Origin: Flavobacteriales bacterium
GTDB taxonomy: Bacteria; Bacteroidota; Bacteroidia; Flavobacteriales; BACL11
Direction of reading: 5' to 3'
Assembly (NCBI GenBank): GCA_002730985.1
Contig: PCBP01000018.1
Span: forward strand, 1-13,044
DNA: 13,044 nucleotides
Shown here: piece by piece, positions 1 to 8,300 of the stretch
How the letters are laid out: each line of letters begins with the position of its first letter
Numbering within the stretch: position 1 is the stretch's first letter
Program-made: the position numbers and the translations under genes
The notes under the pieces: model-generated
Database searches by the model: none
Told to the model about the DNA's origin: nothing
Seen by the model: the letters and a program-made list of their open reading frames with translations, nothing else

Positions 1-153
1 AGGTGAAACTATAATTGTATCACCTGAATTAGCAGCATCAATAGCATTTTGTATAACTGCATATCCTGTATCTTGAGTTATATTATTTACTAAGACTTGC
101 CCAAATCCAATAAAGGGCAAGCAAAGTAATATAAGTAGTAGTAGTTTTTTCAT
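1..153 (-). CDS. Secreted parallel beta-helix-like protein, N-terminal fragment
   Basis: This is a partial gene that runs off the left edge of the window; only its first 51 codons are present. It opens with a clear Sec signal peptide: two lysines, a run of leucine and isoleucine, and a probable cleavage near FGFGQ (residues 15-19). The mature start contains YAVIQNAIDAANSGDTIIV (residues 31-49). This matches the 'Y-x-[IV]-Q-x-A-I-D-A-A-x-x-G-D-T-I-x-V' opening of many secreted right-handed beta-helix (pectate-lyase-fold) proteins. The fold is inferred from that motif alone, and the catalytic or binding role cannot be judged because the rest lies outside the window. ATG at 153 is chosen because the signal peptide begins there. 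It is transcribed away from the 93-residue gene at 421. Confidence 0.7.
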   Translation of the reverse strand, partial: MKKLLLLILLCLPFIGFGQVLVNNITQDTGYAVIQNAIDAANSGDTIIVSP

Positions 154-375
154 TGTTAATCGTTTATTATATAACTATTTTTTTCTCTTACTAAATAGGT
201 CTATTGCCTTATGAGAACAAGTTTAAAAAAATGAATAAATCTTATATGTTTACAGAATTAATGTCGTCGCAACTTTAGTAAATATTTTTATAAAAATAAT
301 AAAATTTATTCAACCACTATATAGTTTTTTTTTATTTTTAGATGGATTATTACACTGACATTTTGTCCTATATAG

Positions 376-383
376 TATCTTTG
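376..383 (+). promoter_or_regulatory. Bacteroidota -7 box upstream of the 93-aa gene and htpG
   Basis: TATCTTTG fits the Bacteroidota consensus TAnnTTTG and would give a leader of about 30 nt before the ATG at 421. No good TTG -33 element is seen at the usual distance of about 19 nt, so the call rests on the -7 box alone. The rest of the gap 154-420 is AT-rich, with poly-T runs and no other recognisable feature. Confidence 0.35.
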
Positions 384-420
384 GCATAATTTTAGCATAG
401 ACAAGTATTAAAACATAATT

Positions 421-702
421 ATGGATAATATTAGTAAATATGAAAAAGAGAAACTTCTTCAGATTCTTGAATGTTCTGAAAAAGAATTAGATGTATTAAA
501 AGAAAAGGCTATAAAGCTTATAGATGGTGATTGCAATTTCTGTGATATATTCTTAAAGATCCTGCAACAAGGATATAATATCCGAGAAGCTACATTATCA
601 GCAATATTATTAGGAGAAAAAATGGGATACAAAAGAGCTGAAATTGAAATGGAAGAAGAAATTAAAAACAAATTATATAGAGCTTTTAAGAATGCTCAAT
701 AA
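421..702 (+). CDS. Small predicted cytosolic protein of unknown function, upstream of htpG
   Basis: This 93-residue protein was not recognised. It has no signal peptide or membrane segment. The sequence is rich in Lys and Glu and looks mostly alpha-helical. It has three cysteines: C18 and a CNFC pair at residues 38-41. The middle (residues 50-70) is more hydrophobic, and the C-terminal 20 residues are strongly charged. It ends 25 nt before the htpG start with no terminator in between, so the two genes are probably co-transcribed. That suggests, but does not show, a link to the Hsp90 chaperone (regulator, co-chaperone or client). The reverse-strand frame across the same stretch looks like a shadow. 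The gene is convincing because of its composition, its ATG start and the promoter-like box upstream. Confidence 0.75.
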   Translation: MDNISKYEKEKLLQILECSEKELDVLKEKAIKLIDGDCNFCDIFLKILQQGYNIREATLSAILLGEKMGYKRAEIEMEEEIKNKLYRAFKNAQ

Positions 703-727
703 AATAATAAATTAAATTAAAAGAAAA

Positions 728-2632
728 ATGAAGAAAAAAGGCAACATTAATGTTACATCGGAAAATATATTTCCAATTATTAAACAGTTTCTATACTCAG
801 ATCATGAAATTTTCTTAAGAGAGCTGGTATCTAATGCTATAGATGCTACTCAGAAGATGAAAACACTTAAGACTATTGGAGAGTTAAATGCTGATATTAA
901 AAAATTAAGAGTTGAAGTTATATTAGATAAAGCTGACAAAACAATTACTATTAGAGATAATGGTATAGGAATGACAGCAGAAGAATTGGATAAATACATA
1001 AATCAAATTGCATTCTCTGGAGCTGAGGAATTTGTAAACAAATATAAGGATGCAGATGCAAAAAATTCAATTATTGGACATTTTGGACTTGGATTCTACT
1101 CAGCATTTATGGTTGCGAAAGAAGTAGAGATTATTACAAAAAGTCAGAAAAAAAACAGTAATGCTGTTAAATGGACATGTGATGGTTCTCCAAATTTTAC
1201 AATGGAAGAAACTAAGAAGAAAACTAAAGGAACTGATGTTGTTTTACATATTGCAGATGACTCAACAGAATTCTTAGAAGAAAGTAGAATTACAACGATT
1301 CTAAATAAATACTGCAAGTTCCTTCCTGTAGAGATAAAATTTGGAACTAAAACAGAAAAGATAGATGACCCTAAAGGAAAAAAGGATGATAAGGGAGAGG
1401 TAATAAAGATTGACAAGGTATCAGACAATATTATTAATAATACAAGTCCAGCATGGACTAAAACACCTTCGAACCTAAATGATGAGCATTATAAATCATT
1501 TTACAGAGAGCTATATCCGATGGAATTCTCTGAGCCATTATTTCATATTCACTTGAATGTTGATTTCCCATTTAATTTGACAGGAATATTATATTTTCCT
1601 AAATTAAAAAACAACCTAGAAGTTCAGAAAAATAAGATTAATCTTTATAGCAACCAGGTCTTTATAACAGATAATGTAGAAAATATTGTCCCTGAATTTT
1701 TAACTCTCTTGCATGGTGTGATTGATTCGCCAGATATCCCACTAAATGTATCAAGATCTTACCTGCAAGCTGATGGAAATGTTAAAAAAATAGCAAGTCA
1801 TATAACTAAAAAAGTTGCTGACAAACTAGGAAGGATGTTCAAAAAAGACAGGAAAGATTTTGAACAGAAATGGGATGATGTTAAAGTTTTCATTGAATAT
1901 GGCATGCTAACAGAACAAAAATTCTTTGATAAAGCACAATCCTTTTCTCTTTATAAAAACACTGAAAGCACATACTACACATTTAGTGAATTCACTGAGA
2001 AAATAAAAGAATCTCAGAAGAATAAAGATGGGAAGACAGTTATACTATACACTAATGACAGTAAGGAACAACATAGCTTCGTACAGACGGCTAAAGACAA
2101 AGGATATGAAGTATTAGAACTAGGAGGGCCTTTAATTAGTCATTTAATTAGTAAGCTCGAAGCAGATAACTCGGACATCCAATTTGCTAGAGTCGATTCT
2201 GACGTTATTGATAAGCTAATAGAGAAAGAAGAATCTACAATCTCTAAACTATCTGATAAAGAACAAGAAAAACTAAAGACAATGATTGAAAAAGAAGTTG
2301 AGAAAGAAAAGTTTACTGTTCAGATCCAAAATATGTCTAGCACAGAGTCGCCTATAGTGATAACCCAAAGCGAATTTATGAGGAGAATGAAAGAACAGCA
2401 GCAGCTATCTGGAGGTGGTGGTATGCAAATGTTTGGTTCTATGCCAGAATCATATAACTTAGCTATTAACTCGAACCATGATCTAATTGGCAAAATCCTT
2501 AATGAAAAAACAAAGAAAAAGAGAACTAATCTAATTAACCAACTTCTAGATTTGGCTCTATTATCTCAAGGTATGCTAAAAGGGGAAGGCCTTACTACAT
2601 TTATCTCTAGAAGTGTTAATCTGATTAAGTGA
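728..2632 (+). CDS. htpG: Chaperone protein HtpG (Hsp90 family)
   Basis: This is the bacterial Hsp90, a cytosolic homodimeric ATP-dependent chaperone that remodels late-stage client proteins. The 634 residues are full length for the family. The N-terminal GHKL ATPase domain shows the catalytic Glu and Mg-binding Asn in RELVSNAID (E32, N36), DNGIGM (77-82) and GHFGLGFYSAF (117-127) as the ATP lid and glycine motif. GTDVVLHI (168-175) closes the ATPase domain. The middle domain carries the conserved VSRSYLQ (341-347), with R343 at the position that contacts ATP phosphate. The C-terminal dimerisation part includes the EFMRRM, glycine-rich and MPESYNLAINSNH stretch usual in Bacteroidota HtpG. There is no eukaryotic MEEVD tail. 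It probably shares a transcript with the 93-residue gene and is followed by a strong hairpin terminator. Confidence 0.98.
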   Translation: MKKKGNINVTSENIFPIIKQFLYSDHEIFLRELVSNAIDATQKMKTLKTIGELNADIKKLRVEVILDKADKTITIRDNGIGMTAEELDKYINQIAFSGAEEFVNKYKDADAKNSIIGHFGLGFYSAFMVAKEVEIITKSQKKNSNAVKWTCDGSPNFTMEETKKKTKGTDVVLHIADDSTEFLEESRITTILNKYCKFLPVEIKFGTKTEKIDDPKGKKDDKGEVIKIDKVSDNIINNTSPAWTKTPSNLNDEHYKSFYRELYPMEFSEPLFHIHLNVDFPFNLTGILYFPKLKNNLEVQKNKINLYSNQVFITDNVENIVPEFLTLLHGVIDSPDIPLNVSRSYLQADGNVKKIASHITKKVADKLGRMFKKDRKDFEQKWDDVKVFIEYGMLTEQKFFDKAQSFSLYKNTESTYYTFSEFTEKIKESQKNKDGKTVILYTNDSKEQHSFVQTAKDKGYEVLELGGPLISHLISKLEADNSDIQFARVDSDVIDKLIEKEESTISKLSDKEQEKLKTMIEKEVEKEKFTVQIQNMSSTESPIVITQSEFMRRMKEQQQLSGGGGMQMFGSMPESYNLAINSNHDLIGKILNEKTKKKRTNLINQLLDLALLSQGMLKGEGLTTFISRSVNLIK

Positions 2633-2664
2633 AACTAATCCCAAATCAAAAAAATTCAGTATTG

Positions 2665-2694
2665 ATAAAACCCGCTCAAATGAGTGGGTTTTAT
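2665..2694 (+). terminator. Hairpin terminator after htpG
   Basis: The arms ATAAAACCCGCTC and GAGTGGGTTTTAT pair over 13 bp (one G-T pair) around an AAAT loop. It begins about 30 nt after the htpG stop. The A-rich 5' arm and T-rich 3' arm make it potentially bidirectional. It insulates the acyltransferase gene just downstream. Confidence 0.85.
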
Positions 2695-2707
2695 ACAATA
2701 ACTACAC

Positions 2708-2715
2708 TACGTTTG
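2708..2715 (+). promoter_or_regulatory. -7 box abutting the acyltransferase start (possible leaderless promoter)
   Basis: TACGTTTG matches TAnnTTTG exactly and lies only 5 nt before the ATG at 2721. Transcription would therefore start at or next to the start codon. The expected -33 position falls in the 3' arm of the htpG terminator (GGTTTTAT), which has no clear TTG. Confidence 0.45.
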
Positions 2716-2720
2716 CAGTA

Positions 2721-3458
2721 ATGAAATTATTGAAAAGAGACCCTTTTGGAAACATCTTACTTGTTAAGAAACATCTAATTAGAATATTAGGGAAAATAAC
2801 ACATAGAAGATTTAGGGGTATTAATCATCTAATAATAGAGGGAAGCAAGGTCATAAATAATCTGCCAGAAAAGAATGTCCTTTTTATATCAAATCATCAA
2901 ACATATTTTGCAGATGTAACTGCAATGATTCATGTCTTTAATGCTAGTCTAAATGGAAGGGTTAATAGTCTGAAGAATGTTTCATACATGAACAACCCCA
3001 AATTAAATATTTATTTTATAGCTGCCAAGGAAACAATGAGAGCAGGGCTTCTTCCCAGAATATTAGCATACACAGGTGCAGTTTCTATCTCAAGAACATG
3101 GAGAGAAAAAGACAAGGACATAAAAAGACCAATAAATAAGCAAGAGATAGACAGTATTCATCAAGCGCTAGAGGATGGATGGTTAATAACATTTCCTCAA
3201 GGAACAACAAAACCATTCTCCCCTATTAGGAAAGGCACAGCTTATATAATAAAAGAAACCAAGCCCTTAGTAGTTCCTGTAATAATTGATAAATTTAGAA
3301 GATCGTTTGATAAAACCGGAGTGAAACTAAAAAAGAAGGGCATCACACAGAAACTTAAGATCAAGAGTCCTTTAAAAATTGATTACGAAAATGACTCTAT
3401 AGAAAAAATCATTGATAAGATGAGTCTTGCAATTGAACAACATAATTCTTTTAGGTAG
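2721..3458 (+). CDS. PlsC-like 1-acyl-glycerol-3-phosphate acyltransferase family protein
   Basis: This is a predicted membrane-associated acyltransferase of the PlsC/LPLAT family, which transfers fatty acyl chains to lysophosphatidic acid or related lysolipids. Motif I is NHQTYFAD (H59 and D65). The His and Asp are separated by five residues rather than the classical four. Motif II is GAVSISR (119-125). Motif III is FPQGTT (158-163), with Gln where most members have Glu. Motif IV is PLVVPVII (182-189). The 245-residue length is usual for the family. The N-terminus (RDPFGNIL) has the character of this Bacteroidota subgroup, which supports ATG 2721. The gene stands alone after the htpG terminator and converges on the SFPV gene ending at 3499. 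Acyl donor and acceptor cannot be deduced, and an O-acyltransferase with another lipid acceptor is possible. Confidence 0.85.
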   Translation: MKLLKRDPFGNILLVKKHLIRILGKITHRRFRGINHLIIEGSKVINNLPEKNVLFISNHQTYFADVTAMIHVFNASLNGRVNSLKNVSYMNNPKLNIYFIAAKETMRAGLLPRILAYTGAVSISRTWREKDKDIKRPINKQEIDSIHQALEDGWLITFPQGTTKPFSPIRKGTAYIIKETKPLVVPVIIDKFRRSFDKTGVKLKKKGITQKLKIKSPLKIDYENDSIEKIIDKMSLAIEQHNSFR

Positions 3459-3498
3459 AAGTTAGCCAAAGAAGGAACCTCATAAAAGAGACTAAAGA

Positions 3499-3882
3499 CT
3501 AATCAAACAATAAATATCTAATTAAAAGTAAAGAAACTATAACCGTAGATATTCCAATAAAAGCCTTTGTCTTTTTTAGACCCCTCCTCTTTGCTTCTAT
3601 TCCAGAGAGAATTGTAGCAACAATAGATGCAATTGACAATAACAAGTAAGGAAATGGATTGCCATTATGAGCAAAACCATTACCAATAAATAGAAAGATA
3701 AATAATACAGACAATAAAGATAATACGACACTTAACACAGCAAATAATAAACCTCCTTTAGTAGTCCCATTATTTATAGTCTGGAAGCTATCAACCTCAA
3801 GACACTCCAAAATAGGAAAAGAAGCATGACTCATATCTGTAAGTGTCATTAATACAGCTAATAACAGAGTCATTCTTTTCAT
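3499..3882 (-). CDS. SFPV-type small secreted/membrane protein (127 aa)
   Basis: This is a member of the six-gene family in this window that shares a signal peptide ending in S-[YH]-A followed by SFP[VI]. Signal peptidase should cut after SHA (residue 20), leaving a mature N-terminus SFPI. A polar linker (residues 24-43) precedes three predicted membrane helices at about 44-67, 78-95 and 106-125. A basic cytosolic-looking loop, EAKRRGLKKTK, sits at 96-106. The layout resembles small DUF4190-like membrane proteins, but function is unknown. The upstream region carries the shared palindrome module and an AAAAG repeat array. It is convergent with the acyltransferase (40-nt gap, no terminator seen). 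The aminotransferase lies 120 nt upstream on the same strand. Confidence 0.85.
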   Translation of the reverse strand: MKRMTLLLAVLMTLTDMSHASFPILECLEVDSFQTINNGTTKGGLLFAVLSVVLSLLSVLFIFLFIGNGFAHNGNPFPYLLLSIASIVATILSGIEAKRRGLKKTKAFIGISTVIVSLLLIRYLLFD

Positions 3883-3887
3883 AGGAC

Positions 3888-3911
3888 AAAAGAAAAGAAA
3901 AGAAAAGAAAG
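3888..3911. repeat. AAAAG pentanucleotide tandem repeat in a promoter spacer
   Basis: Four perfect AAAAG units (3888-3907) are followed by AAAG. The tract fills most of the 27-nt spacer between the palindrome at 3914 and the start-proximal TTTTG box of the SFPV gene starting at 3882. On the coding strand it reads as (CTTTT)n. Replication slippage would change the spacer length in 5-nt steps. Confidence 0.9.
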
Positions 3912-3913
3912 TG

Positions 3914-3928
3914 TTATGCTAAGCATAA
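3914..3928. promoter_or_regulatory. Palindrome TTATGCTWAGCATAA, copy A (upstream of SFPV gene 3882)
   Basis: This is a 15-nt inverted repeat, TTATGCT/AGCATAA with a central A/T. It extends here to 19 nt (3912-3930, TGTTATGCT/AGCATAACA). Reading toward the gene, 27 nt then 4 nt separate it from the ATG at 3882. The same spacing occurs at copies B and C. If transcription starts at the ATG, its centre lies near -39, where an activator or operator would contact the -33 region. It is probably a binding site for a dimeric transcription factor. Confidence 0.65.
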
Positions 3929-4002
3929 CAATTAGTTTTCACCAGATTAATGCAGAATCCAACATAATAGGAGTTCCACAAAAGATAAAAAATTTAGTTT
4001 AG

Positions 4003-5166
4003 CTAAACCCTTGCTTGCTTCTGATAATCTTTTAGTGCCTCAATTAATCTGTAAATATCTTGTTTGTTATTATAAGCTTGAATAGAAATTCTAAAAAGAG
4101 ACCTATTATTCCAAAGCGTGAAAAGAACCTGGGTTTGATATTTATCGAAAAAATCTATTTGGCTCTGATCATTCATAGGGTCTTTAAAGTAGAAACTACT
4201 CATTTGGCCTAAAAACAGATCACTACATAGTGGATCCATCCCCATTTCGCTTAAAATCTTATCCTTTGCCCAAATATTAAGCTTGTGACATTCTTGAGTG
4301 ACTACATCCCAATTATTTTTCTTTAAAAAATCGATCGTATCTGGGATTGCTAAATATGCAGACATGTCATACGTCCCTTGCCACTGTAAATAATCCAAAA
4401 ATTGAGAATGACTCGGATTATCTGACTCATACCCCCAACTGATCACAAGAGGCTCTATCTGCGCTTGAAATTCTCTTTTGACATACAAAAATGCCACTCC
4501 TTTTGGGGAGCACATCCATTTATGACAGGCACCACAATAGAAATCAGGATTTATATCCAAGATGTCCAAATCTAATTGTGCTGGAGCATGAGCCCCATCA
4601 ATAATTGTAATTATATTCCTTTCCCTAGCAATATCACATATTTCTTTTACAGGAAAAATTAAAGCAGTAGGACTTGTAATATGACTTAAAAAAATAACTT
4701 TCGTCTTTTTTGTTATCCCTTTCTTAAATTCATTAAGAAACTGCTCTCTAGAATTAAGCGGCAAAGAAATACTCTGGTTAATATAAATTGAGCCTGTTTT
4801 TTTACACAAAAATCTCCAGGCTCTATCCATAGCCCCATACTCATGATCTGTTGTTAAGATCTCATCACCCTTCTGTAAGTCAAGACTTCTTAAAACAGTA
4901 TTTAAAGCCGTTGAAGGATTAGGAAAGAAAGCAAGGTCATCTTTATAGCATTTCACATATAAAGAAAGTGCCTCTCTAGACTTCTCCAAATATTTAAATA
5001 CATCAAAAGCTAAATGTTTAACCGGATTCTTTTCCAGTGTCTCTTGCCATTTAACTAAGGAACTAAAAACCTCCTTAGGACAAGCTCCAAAAGAGCCATG
5101 ATTCAAACAAGTGATATTTGAATCTAACATAAATAATGATTTAATCCTCTCTGTACCTAGTTCCAT
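4003..5166 (-). CDS. Class V aminotransferase, isopenicillin-N-epimerase-like (PLP-dependent)
   Basis: This is a fold-type I PLP enzyme of the class V / cysteine desulfurase superfamily, nearest in style to CefD (isopenicillin N epimerase-like). Numbering is from the ATG at 5166 (387 aa). The opening has the family's LNHGSFGACP (residues 22-31). IIDGAHAPAQLD (188-199) carries the pyridine-binding Asp190 and its partner His. CGACHKWMCSPKG (211-223) has the PLP Schiff-base Lys216. The C-terminal LFRISIQAYN segment is the usual substrate-carboxylate Arg region. An upstream GTG at 5172 keeps the frame open, but it overlaps a TAGATTTG -7 box, so the ATG at 5166 is preferred. The substrate is unknown; many such proteins act on cysteine or other amino acids rather than penicillins. 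It is divergent from the Asp-box gene. Confidence 0.85.
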   Translation of the reverse strand: MELGTERIKSLFMLDSNITCLNHGSFGACPKEVFSSLVKWQETLEKNPVKHLAFDVFKYLEKSREALSLYVKCYKDDLAFFPNPSTALNTVLRSLDLQKGDEILTTDHEYGAMDRAWRFLCKKTGSIYINQSISLPLNSREQFLNEFKKGITKKTKVIFLSHITSPTALIFPVKEICDIARERNIITIIDGAHAPAQLDLDILDINPDFYCGACHKWMCSPKGVAFLYVKREFQAQIEPLVISWGYESDNPSHSQFLDYLQWQGTYDMSAYLAIPDTIDFLKKNNWDVVTQECHKLNIWAKDKILSEMGMDPLCSDLFLGQMSSFYFKDPMNDQSQIDFFDKYQTQVLFTLWNNRSLFRISIQAYNNKQDIYRLIEALKDYQKQARV

Positions 5167-5171
5167 GTGCA

Positions 5172-5179
5172 CAAATCTA
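5172..5179 (-). promoter_or_regulatory. -7 box next to the aminotransferase start
   Basis: On the minus strand TAGATTTG fits TAnnTTTG exactly and is followed by 5 nt and the ATG at 5166. It overlaps the alternative GTG start at 5172, which decides the start choice and suggests a leaderless or near-leaderless mRNA. No well-spaced TTG -33 element is seen; TTTG occurrences lie 13 and 25 nt upstream. Confidence 0.45.
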
Positions 5180-5329
5180 AAAATAATGTAGACAAAAGAA
5201 ATGACAAATTATCAATAGAAAAATTAGTCTCAGCAACTATCGGGAAAAATAAGAATATGCCTTGCATAGAGCTAAATTACATAAAATTATTATTAGTCAT
5301 TTTATAACTTCTGAAAAAAGTAGGTTTAT

Positions 5330-5337
5330 TATTTTTG
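5330..5337 (+). promoter_or_regulatory. -7 box of the Asp-box protein gene
   Basis: TATTTTTG fits TAnnTTTG. It lies 26 nt before the ATG at 5364, giving a short conventional leader. A weak CTTCTG stands near the -33 position. The rest of the divergent region 5180-5329 is AT-rich with no other recognisable element. Confidence 0.45.
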
Positions 5338-5363
5338 CAACATAATCAAAAAAATAAATCAAT

Positions 5364-8300
5364 ATGAATTTGTTAAGACTTATCAGTTTGATATCTATAT
5401 CATTCATTATATCAACTAATAATATATATGGAGAAGACAAAAAAGATACAAATGACATCTATTCAGAATTAAAATTCAGAAATATAGGCCCAGCTCTTAT
5501 GTCTGGAAGAATATCAGACATTATTATTCATCCTGACAATCAAAATATTTGGTATGTTGCAGCTGGATCTGGAGGCGTTTGGAAAACTGAAAATTCTGGC
5601 ACCACTTGGAATCCAATCTTTGACAATGAAAGAAGCTATTCAATTGGTTGCATTGCATTAGACCCTAAGAACGCAAATATTATCTGGGTAGGTACAGGTG
5701 AAAATGTGGGAGGGAGACACGTTGGTTATGGAGATGGAATCTATAAAAGTGAAGATGCCGGAAAAACATGGAAAAACATGGGCCTCAAGAAATCTGAACA
5801 TCTTTCTAAAATTATCATCCACCCTGAAAAATCACATATAATATGGGTTGCTTCCCAAGGTCCACTATGGAGTCAAGGTGGAGAGAGAGGCGTTTATAAA
5901 TCAATAGACGGGGGTCAAAATTGGAAGCAAACTCTGGGAGATAATGAATGGGTTGGGGCTACTGACCTAATAATTGATCCAAGAGACCCTAATTTGTTAT
6001 ATACTGCTACATGGCAACGCCATAGAACAGTTGCAGGATATATGGGAGGAGGTTCGGGAACTGGGATTTACAAATCAAATGATGGAGGTGAAACTTGGAA
6101 AGAACTTAATAATGGATTACCAAAAAGTAATATGGGGAAAATTGGCTTAGCTATTTCGCCACAAAAACCAGATGTAATTTATGCTGCAATTGAATTAGAC
6201 AGAAGAACAGGGGGGGTCTACAAAAGCAATAACCAAGGCGCCAGCTGGGAAAAGATGAGCAATGCTGTATCTGGAGGGACAGGACCTCATTACTATCAAG
6301 AGCTCTATGCCTCTCCACATTTTTTTGATGAGATATACCTTGCGGACAATTACATGCAGGTTTCATATGATGGAGGAAAAACATTCTCTCGCATGAATGA
6401 AACAGAAAAGCATGTTGACAATCATGCTGTTGCATTTAAGAAAAACGATGCTAATTATATTCTTGTTGGTTGTGACGGAGGGCTTTATGAAAGTTTTGAT
6501 AAAACTGAGAACTGGAAATTTATTGATAACCTACCAATTACTCAATTTTATAAAATTGCTGTAGATGATTCTAAACCTTTCTATTATATTTATGGTGGCA
6601 CACAAGACAATAATACACAAGGTTCACCTTCAAGGACTGATAATATCCATGGGATTAGGAATTCTGATTGGTTTATAGTTCTTGGAGGCGACGGACATCA
6701 ACCAGCTACAGAGCCTGAAAACCCAGATATTGTTTATGCTCAATGGCAAAGAGGGAATCTAAATCGTCACGACAGAGTTACTGGTGAAAACACCAATATC
6801 AAACCTCAACCTAAGCTTGGAGAAGAAAATGAGAGGTTCAATTGGGATGCACCCATCTTAGTAAGCCCTCATAATCCCAAAAGATTATACTTCGCATCAC
6901 AACGAGTATGGAGATCAGAGGATCGAGGAGATTCATGGGAGGCTATTTCAGGTGACCTTACAAAAAATATAGAACGTATCTCGACACCATTCTTTGGGAA
7001 AAAACAAAAATGGGACAATCCCTGGGATCTTTATGCTATGTCAAATTATAGCACAATCACCTCTTTATCAGAATCATCAGTAAAAGAAGGACTCATATAT
7101 GCAGGGACAGATGATGGTATAATTCAAGTAACAGAAGATGGCGGTGCCAATTGGCGGAAAGTTAATTTCAATAAAATTAATGGATTACCTAACACAGCAT
7201 TTGTTAATGATATAAAAGCTGATCTTTTTAATGAAGATATTGTATATGCAGTCTTTGACAACCACAAGTATGGAGACTACAAGCCATATCTTTTTAAAAG
7301 CACTGATAAAGGTAAAACCTGGAAAAATATTGCTAAAAACCTGCCAGAAAATACAATATTATGGAGAATTGTCCAAGACCATATTGATAGTGATTTAATA
7401 TTCCTTGGGACTGAGTTTGGAATATATTTTACAAATAATCATGAGAAAGACTGGGTAAAATTAGAAAATGGCATGCCAAATATCTCAGTAAGAGATATAA
7501 CTATCCAGAAAAGAGAAGATGATCTGGTTGCAGGGACTTTTGGCAGAGGAATATATATTCTAGACGACTACTCCTCATTAAGAGAATTTAATGCTCCAGG
7601 GTCAGAACAAGAGGCTATATTATTTACGCCAAAAAATGCTCATTGGTATAAACAAAAAAGAATCCTAGGCGGCAGAAAGAAAGCTGCACAAGGAGATAAT
7701 TATTTTGTTGCTGACAATCCTCCATTTGGCGTTAATTTCACATACTACCTTGATAAAGAATACCAAACTAAGGCATCTATAAGAAAGAAGGAAGAAAAAA
7801 AGGCAGAAGAAGAAGATAAAGAGTTGTCTGTACCAAATTGGCAAACACTTGAAGATGAAAAAAATGAGATTGAACCAATATTATGGCTGTTTATTTATTC
7901 AGAAGAAGATCAGATTATAAGAAAAATAAAGGCGAAAAATAAAAAAGGATTTAATCGAATAAATTGGGATCTGCATTCAGAATCAAGCAGTACAATATCT
8001 TATGATAATTTAAATACTGATATGTCTGGACCTCTTGTAATTCCAGGCAGATATTCATCTCAATTATATAAACAGATTGAAGGTGAATTTACTGTTGTAT
8101 CTGACAAGGTTCATTTCAAAGTTAATCCATTAACTAAAGGAAGTCTAGAAGGGAGCCCATATGATATAGTTGTTAAATTCTGGCAAGAAGTTTATGAGCT
8201 AAGAAATAAAGCAAATGATCTGTCTGATAATATTAAAGACACAAAGAAGAAGATTAACATTGCACTAAAAGCATACGAGCGAGCTAAATATATAAAAAAA

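Noticed and set aside
459..671. Minus-strand open frame across the 93-residue gene
   Set aside because: It is a mirror of the plus-strand gene, with Ser/Ile-rich composition and no plausible signal or start context.
1144..1428. Minus-strand open frame inside htpG
   Set aside because: It lies wholly within a certain gene and shows shadow-type composition.
3997..4008. Perfect palindrome GTTTAGCTAAAC at the aminotransferase stop
   Set aside because: It has no loop, is AT-rich and occurs once, so it is not a convincing terminator or operator.
6151..6435. Minus-strand open frame inside the Asp-box protein gene
   Set aside because: It is antisense to a clearly coding region, has Cys/His/Phe-rich unnatural composition and no promoter box.
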